Assembly (NCBI GenBank): GCA_041740995.1
Contig: JBGSKY010000269.1
Coordinates: 1-64,000, forward strand
DNA from: JBGSKY01 sp041740995
GTDB taxonomy: Bacteria > Planctomycetota > Planctomycetia > Pirellulales > Pirellulaceae
Length of the DNA stretch: 64,000 nt
Direction: 5' to 3'
Shown: in pieces, positions 8,155 to 18,169 of the stretch
Numbering within the stretch: the stretch's first letter is position 1
Layout of the letters: every line of letters begins with the position of its first letter
Made by a program: the position numbers and the translations under genes
The notes under the pieces: model-generated
Databases searched by the model: none
What the model was told of the DNA's origin: nothing
What the model saw: the letters and a program-made list of their open reading frames with translations, nothing else

Positions 8155-9054
8155 ATGTCTAATTTTCAAACCGCTCCGCTATTTTCGACCACAGTCGCAC
8201 ATGAAAAATCGGCAGCTTCGAACCGCTTGCCGCCGTTTCTTTTCCGAGAACGTGCCACCGACGAAGCAATCGGCGAAGAAATGCTTGACATACTTCAAAA
8301 CGCATCTTGCGGATTGATCAGCCATCCGAGCACGAGTGATTCGGGATTATCATCGAGTACCCTTCGGCCGTTGCTTTCGTTGTGCAATGACGAATCATTC
8401 GCGATTGCTGCGTTGGAACAAGTCCGCATTTTGGAATGGCAATTTTTTGACAAACGACTTGCCGATGCGCCGTTTGAGAAGCTATCCAACCTCGCGCCGC
8501 GAATGCCCATTGATGTAGACAACGCGAAACGTTTAGAACAGCGTTTGAGCTTGCTGCGTCGCTCAACGCGAGAAGATGCCTTGATCGGAATTGCACTTCC
8601 AATCAAGTCCGTAATCGAAAATGCGGCGACGCTTAATAGGTTGCCGGTCAATTTCCTCTCCCTAATTTTTCCCGAGGTCTTGCTAACCGAGAATCATCTT
8701 GCAAAAAAGTGGATGCGTTGTGATGTTATCGAAACGCTTCGGTCAGCATTAAATTCTCTAGCAGAGTCGCGAAAGCGTGGATTGCAATTCGCTATTCAAG
8801 CGCCGCTCGAATCGGGTTATGACGCCGCAGTGTATCGAGCAATGGGAATCGAATGTATCGTTTTAAATTCTTTTAAAGGAACGATTGCAAACGAAGAACC
8901 GAAGGATCAAACGGACTCAATTGTCTCTAGCTTCTTAGGCAACTCAATCTTACAACCTTCTTCGGATCATCATCGCGATACGCAGACACAAAATCTGAAG
9001 ACCTTCTTTTCGCAATTCCAAGACGCACAATCTTATGAAGCGATCGAACGCTGA
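8155..9054 (+). CDS. Unrecognised protein, possibly degenerate glutamate-synthase FMN-domain-like
   Basis: A 299-residue soluble protein. I do not recognise it with confidence. Its middle (about 145-245) has strand-helix phrases in the order seen in the FMN barrel of glutamate synthase: GIALPIKSVIE, LPVNFLSLIFPE, then FAIQAPLESGYDAAVYRAMGIECIVL, which resembles the 'sG...tGyDvarAlalGAd.v' stretch of that barrel. The glycine-rich FMN phosphate loop and the Fe-S cysteine cluster are absent, so it would not be an active synthase. The neighbouring GXGXG protein makes the comparison more attractive. This is inference from a weak resemblance. Confidence 0.45.
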   Translation: MSNFQTAPLFSTTVAHEKSAASNRLPPFLFRERATDEAIGEEMLDILQNASCGLISHPSTSDSGLSSSTLRPLLSLCNDESFAIAALEQVRILEWQFFDKRLADAPFEKLSNLAPRMPIDVDNAKRLEQRLSLLRRSTREDALIGIALPIKSVIENAATLNRLPVNFLSLIFPEVLLTENHLAKKWMRCDVIETLRSALNSLAESRKRGLQFAIQAPLESGYDAAVYRAMGIECIVLNSFKGTIANEEPKDQTDSIVSSFLGNSILQPSSDHHRDTQTQNLKTFFSQFQDAQSYEAIER

Positions 9055-9095
9055 CCAAATTGATTCTAGATGAGTGGACTTTACATTCGTCGAAA

Positions 9096-9111
9096 TGCGC
9101 TGCTTAGCGCA
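9096..9111. terminator. Short hairpin between convergent genes
   Basis: A 6 bp perfect stem (TGCGCT-GCTT-AGCGCA) in the 137-base gap between the convergent genes ending at 9054 and 9192. No T run follows on either strand, so a termination role is only suggested by position. Confidence 0.3.
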
Positions 9112-9191
9112 GTGCTAATGCGTTTTCAGTGACTCAAACAACGAGTAGCGACATATCCACTCGCTAGCAAATGAAATTGCTATGGTGCAGA

Positions 9192-12100
9192 TCAGTGGGC
9201 TGTAGCAATCGGTTCGGCCGTAATCGCAAAAAACAGGGGAGCGGTTACGTGATCTGGTTTAATCAGTTCGATCGTGTCGATCACGGCGTCTCTTGCAGGA
9301 TTGATCGAGAGGGTTCGGACTTGACCGCCACTGCTGGCTCGCAATGCAAGTTTTGATTCGGGGACTTCGAATAGTCCTATGTAGTCAGCGATGTGCTGAC
9401 CACTGACCAATGGATGGTCCTCTGATTGGCCATCGGCATATTGCAAGCGAACGATAACGCTGACACCTTCATTGCCCGGCTTCATTGCTCCCCAACCGGC
9501 TACGCCGCCGAGAATGTGAATTGATTTGGCAGCCAAGCGGCAACGCACGTCAACTTTTTTTGGCATATCGCGAGGAAACGCTCCTAGTGGTCCGTGCAGC
9601 ATTAGCGCGTTTTTTACGCTGCTATCGCGTGGATCAATCAGTTGAAAAGGAACACCATCAATCGTTTGCAGTCCGTAAGCCGGCAGTTCGAGACACTCTC
9701 TTAGATTACTACGTTCCGAAAACATACCCTGAGTTGTTGAAACATTTGCGACGCTTTCAAGTCCAAGTGCTATGTAAGGTTCGGCTTGAGTCATGTATTC
9801 GAGCAAGTTGACCAGTCCGATATCGTCGATTGTTTGTTCGAAACCTTCGGGCATCGCCGACTTGGTCGAAGGTCTTAGCTCGTCAATTTCCTCGCGAAGA
9901 ATTTTATGTCGTTTGCCTTGTGTATCAATGATCTCAATCGTCGTTAATGATTCAGAACTGAGCAATCCGCTGACGATCGTTCCATCATCGGTCATGACGC
10001 TATACAAACGATAGTTCGCTTCGACGCTGCGATTTGGATCGAGAATGTGCGTCAGCAACTCGGCTTTCGGATGAACCGACATGCCATTCAGATTTGGACC
10101 GACAATGTTTCCTTCGCCTTTGAAAACATGGCAGGTCGCACAAGATTTTGCAAAGATCGCCCGCCCTAGTTCCGAGTCACCCATTCGCTTGGTCAGGTCG
10201 AGTTTTGCGTTGACGAGCATCGCACGATCATTGTTTACCTTAATACCCTGTGATGTCATCAAGACTTCAAGTGTGTCGCGAATATCCTTGGACGGATGCG
10301 ACCTCAAGTTATCACGTTGCTCGATCGTTAGATCTGATAGTTGCAGACGACCGGTTTGGATGGCTGACAAAAGTGACAACGTGAGATCGGTTCGCAGCAT
10401 CAGCTCTCGAACAATCGCTGAACGAAGTTCAGGAGTTGCTGCCATGGCGAGATCGATGAAGGTTTCGTCGATGCCTGCGACCTTTGATCGACTCAATGCT
10501 CGCGCCAGACCGATAGAAAGCGTTACCGGTGACTGGGGACCAATTTGTTCTGCGATTAAATCCGTCACCGCCTCGTTCTGCGGCGACAATTCAATCAATT
10601 GATTCGCTGCATCAACTCGCAAATTGACATCCAGCTCACGGTTGCGGATCGTCTTTCCAAAAGCCGCAATGATTGGCTTGATTTCTTGCTCCAATGAAGA
10701 GTTTGACCACAACGCCGCAAGTCGTGCCAAGGTAGCTTGGCTGGACCGAGATGAAGACGTGAATACGCTTCGTATTGCAGTATCGCTGCCAGCATCGAGA
10801 ACGATTTCGTGATCCGCAGGCCAACCGTTGCTCAACCCTGCGATGACCGACTCCGACGAATTGTTCGCGCTTTTTGACATCGCATCAATTAACGACGCAA
10901 TGGAACGTTGCGTTGGGCGACTGCGGGCCAAATGTTCCGCGACGCGCGCGACAACGGCTTGCCCAGCCGCAGGCATTTCATCGCTCGATTTTAGCGTTGC
11001 GACGAGGAACGAATCGACATGCATCGCAGCGGCGCTAGTGATCGCATCGACCAACCAGCGATCGGCGAGCAGTTTGGGGCGACGAAGTTGGTCGCTGATC
11101 AAAGTACCAATCATCGACTCTTGCTTTGACATTTCGGCGTCGGTGCTGCTGCGAACATCCGCAAGTTTCAGCCAGAACGCGAGTTCGACCTGGGCGTTAT
11201 CGCCATCTAGTAATGACGCAGCATTCATTGCGGCAAAACTTGCCATATCGTCTGGCAAAACTCGGATTGCATTCAACCGAACTCCGGCGGATGGATGACG
11301 TAAAGCGGCTGTAACCGCGGAAATGACTGGCGGATGATTTGCTGTTACCAAGCCAAGCCCGTCGAGCGTATTGATGGCATGAATCGCGGAGACGTTCAAG
11401 CCAATCTGGTCGACTTTTTGATCCCCAATCAACTCAATTAAACGATCGCTGATGTCCGGGTTTCCGCGTTCCACGAGGCGACGTTGAGCTGACAATCGGA
11501 CCTGCATCGTTGGTGAGCTTAACGCGTCGATCCAAGCCGAAACATTCGCAGCATCATCGCCATTTGCCAGTGACCGCAGTGACGAAGCTGGCTTCGTATC
11601 CGTGTTGGGAGAATCAGGTACTACGCGGTAAATTCGTCCGTACTTTTTATCGCGCAACTTCGTTTCATAAGCTTTGCCTTTACCGGTCTCAAAGCCTTGT
11701 GGTGTTGGATTATGCTGCACAATATAGTTGTACCAATCAATCACCCAAACGTTTCCGTCCGGCCCGACTTCCGCCATGATCGGCGCCGTCCATTCGTCAT
11801 CGCTGGCGAGTAAATTTAGTGGGCTGTCGGACTTCATTCCCGCACCGTCTGGTTCGATGACAAAGGTGCCCACTAGCTTGCCAGTTGGACCGCAAACAAA
11901 GGCCGTTCTATTCCACCAAAAATCCGGATAATTTCTGGCCGTGTAAAGCGCATGTCCAGCTCCGGCTGTATAACCACCGTGGTGATCGACTTGACGAATT
12001 TTGTCCGTTATTGGCTTAAATAAGTGGTCCTTAGAAATCATTTCCAAGCGGTCTGGAGCCCAACCTTTCACTCGCTCGTAATAGCGATTGGCGATTGGCA

Positions 12101-13658
12101 TGAAACAGCTTGGAGCACGATTGGCGGTCGAGCCAAAAATTAATCCTTCCTCCGAAATCCCCAACCCCCAGGTGTTGTTGTTGGTGGACCTCAGAAATTC
12201 AAGCTGCTCGACTTTTGGATGATCTTCTTGCGAAAGTTTGAAACGAAAGAAACCCATCCGGAACGACGGCTGTTTGACGCCATCGATTAGAACAGCCGAA
12301 TCATTATAGCCCTGCATCGCCCAAATCCAGTTGTCCAGGCCGTTGCGAAAATTGCTGACGCCGCCGTGGGTATCACCTAGCGTCCAATTGGACATCAATA
12401 TCTGGCGGACGTCGGATTTACCGTCGCCGTCGAGGTCTTTCATGTAGAGTGTTTCCGTGCCGTTTTGCACGATTACGCCGCCGCGATGAAAAGCGATCGT
12501 AGTCGGAATGCTGAGACTCTCGGCAAAGACTACTGATTGATCGGCCACGCCATCGCCGTTGCCATCGGTTAGTATACGGACGCGATCATGTCCGCGATTG
12601 TCGTCTTGCAATTCGTTTGGATAATCGACCGTTTCACAGACCCACAAACGTCCTGCGTCGTCCCAATTCATCGAAATTGGCTTGCCGTTCAGCAGGCTTT
12701 CATCGGCGAACAATTCAATGTGGAATCCCTCAGGAGTTACCATGTGTTTCATTGATTCGGTAGCCGGAGCGGGCTGCTGCATCATCGTCATTGGCTTGGC
12801 TTGTTCACCCCATTTCGCACCAGCGGTGTAGTTCGGAATCTCTGGTCCAACATCGACGTAATTAAACGCAGCCGGATCTTTCGGCAAGCGTTTCATCGCT
12901 GGCATTTTTACAGCTGCTGGAGCGCTTGCAAAATCTTCGCGAGCAATTGTTGCCGGGATTTCAACGTCACAAGCCCAGCGGATTCCGCGTTCGATCAATT
13001 CATGAAACCCCGGCTGATTCCAGGTTCGTTCGTCGTGCCCCCAAGCGGTGTAGAATACGCGACCTTGTCCCTGCGTCCGAACCCAAGTCCAAGGCTCGCG
13101 CGACTTTCCCGCTGCTTGCGGTTCTCCAACTCTATACTCAAGCACCGTTCTATCGGATTCGTTGTGCAGATGGTGCACATAAGTCTCATCCCAACTCGTG
13201 AAACTGTTGTAGCCATCGACGACTGGATGCGAGACACCCGCGGACTGCGTTTCCATTTCGCCAGTGCCATGCTTCTGAAATTGCGCGCCCATCAAGGCAA
13301 CAATTTCCGGAGCGTTACGAAAACAAAAAGTTGCACAATGAATCGGAATGAAACCTCGGCCGGACTCAACATACTTTAGCAACGCACTGGCTTGTTCGGG
13401 CGCGATGGAATCGATGTTCGCGTAGAGGACTAGCCCATCAAAGTCACTGAGCGATCGTTCGCTCAGCACGGTCACATCATCAGAGTACCGCAATTCAATG
13501 CCTTTTGATCGAAGGATAGGCTCAAAAATTGCGAATCGCTTCGCAGGTTTGTGCGATCCGTTATCACCGAGGAACAGCAACTTTAGCTGTGGCGATTGTG
13601 CCGTTAGCGGGCTCGCCAAGTTGAAAATCGCTAGCAGGATAAAAACGAAGCGCACCAT
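9192..13658 (-). CDS. Giant ThuA + sugar-dehydrogenase-like propeller + HEAT + haem c protein (PVC type)
   Basis: A 1488-residue exported protein in several parts. Residues 1-20 are a signal peptide (hydrophobic VFILLAIFNLASPL, then TAQS). About 25-230 is a ThuA-like trehalose-utilization domain (LFLGDNGSHKP, ending near RGIRWACDVEIP). About 300-690 is a soluble glucose/sorbosone-dehydrogenase-like propeller of the planctomycete-verrucomicrobial membrane-bound dehydrogenase family. About 690-1120 is HEAT-repeat-like. A single haem c motif CATCH sits at about 1171, in the family-typical frame GRAIFAKSCATCHVFKGEG. The last ~200 residues resemble an NPCBM-like carbohydrate-binding end (ILGGVAGWGAM). 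It probably oxidises a sugar in the periplasm and passes electrons to the haem. ATG at 13656-13658. Confidence 0.9.
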   Translation of the reverse strand: MVRFVFILLAIFNLASPLTAQSPQLKLLFLGDNGSHKPAKRFAIFEPILRSKGIELRYSDDVTVLSERSLSDFDGLVLYANIDSIAPEQASALLKYVESGRGFIPIHCATFCFRNAPEIVALMGAQFQKHGTGEMETQSAGVSHPVVDGYNSFTSWDETYVHHLHNESDRTVLEYRVGEPQAAGKSREPWTWVRTQGQGRVFYTAWGHDERTWNQPGFHELIERGIRWACDVEIPATIAREDFASAPAAVKMPAMKRLPKDPAAFNYVDVGPEIPNYTAGAKWGEQAKPMTMMQQPAPATESMKHMVTPEGFHIELFADESLLNGKPISMNWDDAGRLWVCETVDYPNELQDDNRGHDRVRILTDGNGDGVADQSVVFAESLSIPTTIAFHRGGVIVQNGTETLYMKDLDGDGKSDVRQILMSNWTLGDTHGGVSNFRNGLDNWIWAMQGYNDSAVLIDGVKQPSFRMGFFRFKLSQEDHPKVEQLEFLRSTNNNTWGLGISEEGLIFGSTANRAPSCFMPIANRYYERVKGWAPDRLEMISKDHLFKPITDKIRQVDHHGGYTAGAGHALYTARNYPDFWWNRTAFVCGPTGKLVGTFVIEPDGAGMKSDSPLNLLASDDEWTAPIMAEVGPDGNVWVIDWYNYIVQHNPTPQGFETGKGKAYETKLRDKKYGRIYRVVPDSPNTDTKPASSLRSLANGDDAANVSAWIDALSSPTMQVRLSAQRRLVERGNPDISDRLIELIGDQKVDQIGLNVSAIHAINTLDGLGLVTANHPPVISAVTAALRHPSAGVRLNAIRVLPDDMASFAAMNAASLLDGDNAQVELAFWLKLADVRSSTDAEMSKQESMIGTLISDQLRRPKLLADRWLVDAITSAAAMHVDSFLVATLKSSDEMPAAGQAVVARVAEHLARSRPTQRSIASLIDAMSKSANNSSESVIAGLSNGWPADHEIVLDAGSDTAIRSVFTSSSRSSQATLARLAALWSNSSLEQEIKPIIAAFGKTIRNRELDVNLRVDAANQLIELSPQNEAVTDLIAEQIGPQSPVTLSIGLARALSRSKVAGIDETFIDLAMAATPELRSAIVRELMLRTDLTLSLLSAIQTGRLQLSDLTIEQRDNLRSHPSKDIRDTLEVLMTSQGIKVNNDRAMLVNAKLDLTKRMGDSELGRAIFAKSCATCHVFKGEGNIVGPNLNGMSVHPKAELLTHILDPNRSVEANYRLYSVMTDDGTIVSGLLSSESLTTIEIIDTQGKRHKILREEIDELRPSTKSAMPEGFEQTIDDIGLVNLLEYMTQAEPYIALGLESVANVSTTQGMFSERSNLRECLELPAYGLQTIDGVPFQLIDPRDSSVKNALMLHGPLGAFPRDMPKKVDVRCRLAAKSIHILGGVAGWGAMKPGNEGVSVIVRLQYADGQSEDHPLVSGQHIADYIGLFEVPESKLALRASSGGQVRTLSINPARDAVIDTIELIKPDHVTAPLFFAITAEPIATAH

Positions 13659-13857
13659 ACCAAACGTCCTTCAAAAATGTTATTGAGTTGGCCATCGTCA
13701 ACAAAAAAGTTATTGTCGTCGCGGAACTGCGCAGAACGCCGGGTCCTTCGATGCGATCGTTGAGTCGCATCAAAGATCCGAAGAGCTTACGCTTCACGAC
13801 TACCTAGCCATCCGGAAACGGCTTTCAGGACGGTCCTGTATCTCGGTAAATAAAGCA

Positions 13858-14979
13858 CTACGCACCGAAGTCGGGTAATAGCACAATTTCCCCGCCGCGC
13901 ATCGCCGACTGGTGAGCACAGATGCCTGTACAAGTCCAATTCGCGCTGGTTACCGCGTTGGGCCATGGATCGCGATCGGCTACGACTGCGGATATAAACT
14001 CGTGAACCAAGTGCGGATGGGAACCGCCATGACCGCCGCCCTGCACGAACGACAAGTGTTGCGAATCATGAATCTCGGCTGGCAATGTAAACTTCTGAAT
14101 TGGTTCAGGCAGCAAGTGCGCGAAATCTGGAACTTCAACTTTTTCGGCGATCTCATGCTCGGGTTTTTTCGCGGTGTGCATTACGTGCGGTTCATTTTCA
14201 ACAAGCGACCATTCGAAGCTGCGTTTGGTCCCGTAAACGTCAAAACTTTCGCGATATTGGCGAGCAACGTCATAAAGGAAACGCCAAATATGGGCTGTGA
14301 TGTCACTGTCTTTCAATTTGATATGGCAGCTCTCGACGGCAAACTCGCAACCGGATTTTTTCGCGATTTCTTCACCGACCTCTCCGGATCCAAAACAGCT
14401 TACCGATTCGGCAAGTGCATTGGTAAGTCCCAAGCATGGACTCACCACATGCGTTGCGTAGTGCATTGGGATCATTGATTCCCAATAGCTAGGCCACCCG
14501 CTCATATCCTGCGGATGCGACGCAGCAAGATTTTTTATTTTGCCTAGCTCGCCGCTTTCGTACATGTCCTTTATTAACAAAAATACACGACTGTAGACGA
14601 CCGTTTCGGCCATCATGTACTTTAGTCCAGTTTCGCGGACTTTCTCAACGATCTGATGACACTCTTTAATAGTCGTTGCCATAGGAACAGTGCACATGAC
14701 GTGCTTGCCGGCTTCGAGCGCTTGCAGCGACATCCAAGCATGGTCGCCGATGGGGCTGTTAATATGAACGCAATCAATGTTCGGATCGGCAAGGACGTCT
14801 TCGAATTTTGTGTAACGCGACGCAACACTAAACTGGTCAGCGATTTTATGCAGCTCTGTCTCATTACGACGACAAACTGCGACGACTTCTGCGTTGGGGT
14901 GTGCATGATAAATCGGTATAAATTCGGATCCAAAACCCAAACCTACCATTGCCATTCGAACCGGTTTGTCGTGCGTCAT
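13858..14979 (-). CDS. Cytoplasmic Gfo/Idh/MocA oxidoreductase
   Basis: A 373-residue NAD(P)-dependent oxidoreductase. The Rossmann motif MAMVGLGFGSEF is at about residues 9-20, and the region that normally reads EKP reads CTVPMATT here (about 97-104), so the usual catalytic Lys is missing. There is no signal peptide, unlike the paralog at 6012. The C-terminal domain ends with TCTGICAHQSAMRGGE. It lies upstream of the giant haem protein on the same strand (199-base gap with a 7 bp hairpin GATGCGA/TCGCATC at 13750-13771), so the two may act on related sugars, but that is only a position argument. ATG at 14977-14979. Confidence 0.88.
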   Translation of the reverse strand: MTHDKPVRMAMVGLGFGSEFIPIYHAHPNAEVVAVCRRNETELHKIADQFSVASRYTKFEDVLADPNIDCVHINSPIGDHAWMSLQALEAGKHVMCTVPMATTIKECHQIVEKVRETGLKYMMAETVVYSRVFLLIKDMYESGELGKIKNLAASHPQDMSGWPSYWESMIPMHYATHVVSPCLGLTNALAESVSCFGSGEVGEEIAKKSGCEFAVESCHIKLKDSDITAHIWRFLYDVARQYRESFDVYGTKRSFEWSLVENEPHVMHTAKKPEHEIAEKVEVPDFAHLLPEPIQKFTLPAEIHDSQHLSFVQGGGHGGSHPHLVHEFISAVVADRDPWPNAVTSANWTCTGICAHQSAMRGGEIVLLPDFGA

Positions 14980-15273
14980 TTACAAGCCACCATTGATGTG
15001 AAAAAAGAGAGGGAAAACGTCATATTGAAGATCATGGAAAACTTGGTTCGCCATGTAGTTCCGATAGGATATCGTAAAGGTTTTTATGCGTCTTGCCATC
15101 GACCTCAAAATAATGCTCGCATTATAGCTCAGCGATTGTCATTGCAATATCAACGATAAACAAGCCGATTGGTCAGAGTCCAAAATTGACACACAGTTCG
15201 ACTTCAAACTACGCAGCAAAACTTCAGACCGCAATCGACTTCTCGCCCGTAGAGTAAGCGTTATGCTGTGGAG

Positions 15274-16230
15274 ATGAGCAACACCGAATCGAATCTCGTT
15301 TCAGAAATCGACCTTTCTGTTCAATTGGGGCGTTTGAAGCTGAACAATCCCGTCCTGACCGCGTCGGGCACATTTGGATATGCGCGGGAAATGGAAAAAA
15401 TCGTCGAGCTCGGCAAACTTGGCGGCATTGTTCCCAAAACAATCACTGCTTTGCCACGTCCAGGCAACGCGCCCTGGCGTACCGTCGAGACCACTGCGGG
15501 CATGCTCAATGCGATCGGCTTGGATAATGACGGGATCGACTATTTCCTCAGCTCTCACTGGCCCTACCTTAGTAAACTGCCAACCAAAGTGATTGTTAGC
15601 TTGGCTGGCAAAAGCCGGTCGGAGTTCGTCGAGCTAGCCGAAAAAATGAACACGGTCGAAAACGTTGCCGCCTTGGAACTTAATATTTCCTGTCCAAACG
15701 TAGCCGGCGGTGTTGATTTCGGAACCAATCCGCAATCATGTTTCGACGTCGTTTCCGGCGTTCGGGCGATCAGTCGATTTCCCATCATCGCCAAATTGAC
15801 GCCTAATGTGACGTCGATCGTCAGCATTGCACAAGCCGCTGCAGACGCTGGGGCCGATGCGGTTTCTTGTATCAATACCGTCTTGGGAATGGCGATTGAT
15901 TGGCGAAAACGGAAACCGCTTTTGGGAAACGTGGTCGGAGGCCTAAGCGGTCCTGCAATCAAACCGATTGCATTACGTTGCGTTTACCAAATCGCTTCGT
16001 CCGTCAAGATTCCGATCATTGGGATCGGTGGGATCAGCAACTTGGACGACGTGATGGAGTTTTTTGTCGCGGGTGCGACTGCGATCCAAATTGGAACTGC
16101 AAATTATTTCGACCCGCAACTTTCAACGCGGCTGGTCGAAGCACTCCCGTCAGCCCTCCAATCGCTGGGGCAAACCAATCTTCAAGACGCTCAACGACAA
16201 TCGACTCTCTTCTTCAAACGAGACGCCTAA
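15274..16230 (+). CDS. pyrD: Dihydroorotate dehydrogenase, class 1 (B-type)
   Basis: A 318-residue FMN enzyme that oxidises dihydroorotate to orotate in pyrimidine synthesis. It starts LGRLKLNNPVLTASGTFGY, typical of the class 1B catalytic subunit. The base is Cys in ALELNISCPNV, which marks the cytoplasmic class 1 type (class 2 uses Ser). FMN-binding phrases PIIAKLTPNV, SCINTVLGMAID, GGLSGPAIKPIALRCV and IIGIGGI are intact. A PyrK partner with Fe-S and FAD is expected for class 1B but is not in this window. A GTG two codons upstream (15268) is an alternative start. Confidence 0.95.
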   Translation: MSNTESNLVSEIDLSVQLGRLKLNNPVLTASGTFGYAREMEKIVELGKLGGIVPKTITALPRPGNAPWRTVETTAGMLNAIGLDNDGIDYFLSSHWPYLSKLPTKVIVSLAGKSRSEFVELAEKMNTVENVAALELNISCPNVAGGVDFGTNPQSCFDVVSGVRAISRFPIIAKLTPNVTSIVSIAQAAADAGADAVSCINTVLGMAIDWRKRKPLLGNVVGGLSGPAIKPIALRCVYQIASSVKIPIIGIGGISNLDDVMEFFVAGATAIQIGTANYFDPQLSTRLVEALPSALQSLGQTNLQDAQRQSTLFFKRDA

Positions 16231-16492
16231 TTGTTAGCAATGCGGAATAGACTTCCAGCAAGTTTAGCGGCATCAATGCCTAAGTCGGCCAATACAGTCG
16301 TAGCACAGGGTCGGCGAATGTCTTTTGGGCCGTGAATCAAGTTGCGGAAAACTTACACCGGGGAGACGACATAACAAAGGCGATTTTTCACAGATTGGCC
16401 TGTCTGCTGAGCACGCGATTTTGCTACACCGCGAGACTAGACAAAGCGGTTTCGGTCCGCTTACCGTTCTCGTCCGCAATTTCGGGCTGCCG

Positions 16493-18169
16493 ATGACCAT
16501 TGATCCGGCCAATATTCAAAAACCAATCAAAACGTTGACTAATCGTCGAACGATTCGCAAAAAATTGCTCATCGGAACGATCGTTTTAGGCATTGTCGTA
16601 GCGTTTTTGGGATATGGCGGATTTCGCGGAGTCTACGCCTATCGCGATCTCGCAGCGACGCTCAGCCATCGGGCTGCGGAATTTCCTTTGACCGCCGAAT
16701 TGACTCGTCAAGTCGACGATTTGAGGTTCTCATTTCGATTGCTGCATAACGAAAACAACAACCCGCTGGAGCTCTATCCGCCACGAAATCTTTGGGCTGA
16801 ACGCTATCAATATCGCGTCGCATTGCATTCCGCTCGCGAGCTGCTGACACGCTATCAGATGCGACTAATTTCAAATGAGACTGAAAATCCATATCTTGCT
16901 GACAGCAGTGAAGAAAAGGAAATGGTGAAGTCGATCCAGCGAACGCTTGATCGAATTGCAAATCGTTATCGCGGCGACGAGCTTGTCCTTGATGCGACGA
17001 CGGCATCGGTCCAAGCCGAGGAGTTGACCGAATTATCTGAAGCGGTGCACTTGCTGCCGACTCTTTTGCAGGACCGAATGGCCAGCTTTCGAGCCGAGGT
17101 CCGTTCGCAATATCGAATTTGGATCGGCCTGACATGGACATCATTCGCGGTCGCCGCATCACTGTTGACTTGCTTAATTGTCTACGCTCGCGTCGCGGTA
17201 ATCCGACCGTTCAAGCGATTACTCGAAGGCGCTCGGTTAGTAGCCGCCGGACATTTCGAACACAAAATTGAAATCGATTCCGAAGACGAGATCGCCGAAC
17301 TGGCATCAGTCATCAATCGTGGGACGGAAAAATTCTTGCGGATCCAAAGCGACTTAAATATCGAAGTCATGCAGCGTTCACGCGAGGTTATCCGCAACGA
17401 ACAATTGGCAAGCGTCGGTTTTTTGGCAGCGGGCGTCGCGCACGAAATCAACAACCCGCTGGCGTCGATCGCATGGAGTGCCGAAGCGCTTGAATCGCGA
17501 CTGCACAACATTTTGCATCCGATCGCCGAAAGCAATTCGATGGAGCTGCCCGAGCTTCACACATTAAAGACCTATTTACGTCGCATTCAAGACGACGCGT
17601 TTCGCTGTAAAGGCATTACCGAAAAGCTGCTCGACTTCTCTCGGCTGAGCCAAGCCGAACGTAAGCAACCGACCGATATGGCGGACGTTGTGAGCGACGT
17701 CATTGAGCTTGTGCGACACCTTAGTCAGTATCGCGATCGAAAGATTGAGTTCGTTCATCGCGATAATCCGGTCGCTTGGGCCTCGCCGCAAGAGATGAAA
17801 CAAGTTGTATTGAATTTGCTGACCAACTCGCTCGATGCGGTGTTGGATGACCAACTTGATCAGCGTGTTGTCTTGACGCTGCACGCCGATGCGGAATGGG
17901 TCTACTTATCGATTGACGATAACGGTTGCGGTATGACCGAAGAGGTCCGCGATCATTTGTTCGAACCCTTTTTCACGCGGCGGCGCGACGGTCGCGGAAC
18001 CGGCTTGGGGCTCCCCATTACTAGTCGCATTATTGCCGACCATGGCGGACGAATTACAGCAAATTCTCGCGGCGTAAACCTTGGCTCAAAATTCGAAGTT
18101 CTAATCCCAACCCTTCGTGCACAAAGTGAAAATGAATCCAAACAAGAAATTACCGCAGCAGCCGCCTAA
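16493..18169 (+). CDS. Sensor histidine kinase (two TM, HAMP, HisKA, HATPase)
   Basis: A 558-residue membrane sensor kinase, NtrB-like. TM1 is about residues 24-46 (LLIGTIVLGIVVAFLGYGGF) and TM2 about 210-234, enclosing a ~165-residue periplasmic sensor rich in helices. A HAMP linker follows, then the H-box (LAAGVAHEINNPLASI, His near 317), N box NLLTNSLDAV (about 437-446), G1 box DDNGCGM and G2 box GTGLGLPIT. It should phosphorylate the sigma54 activator encoded next, whose start overlaps its 3' end by 38 bases, so the two are translationally coupled. The ATG at 16493 is preferred over an earlier in-frame start at 16325 because the extra 56 residues look non-coding. Confidence 0.93.
   Translation: MTIDPANIQKPIKTLTNRRTIRKKLLIGTIVLGIVVAFLGYGGFRGVYAYRDLAATLSHRAAEFPLTAELTRQVDDLRFSFRLLHNENNNPLELYPPRNLWAERYQYRVALHSARELLTRYQMRLISNETENPYLADSSEEKEMVKSIQRTLDRIANRYRGDELVLDATTASVQAEELTELSEAVHLLPTLLQDRMASFRAEVRSQYRIWIGLTWTSFAVAASLLTCLIVYARVAVIRPFKRLLEGARLVAAGHFEHKIEIDSEDEIAELASVINRGTEKFLRIQSDLNIEVMQRSREVIRNEQLASVGFLAAGVAHEINNPLASIAWSAEALESRLHNILHPIAESNSMELPELHTLKTYLRRIQDDAFRCKGITEKLLDFSRLSQAERKQPTDMADVVSDVIELVRHLSQYRDRKIEFVHRDNPVAWASPQEMKQVVLNLLTNSLDAVLDDQLDQRVVLTLHADAEWVYLSIDDNGCGMTEEVRDHLFEPFFTRRRDGRGTGLGLPITSRIIADHGGRITANSRGVNLGSKFEVLIPTLRAQSENESKQEITAAAA

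Noticed and set aside
12801..13379. 192-residue plus-strand open frame
   Set aside because: Antisense to the ThuA part of the giant haem protein; shadow frame.
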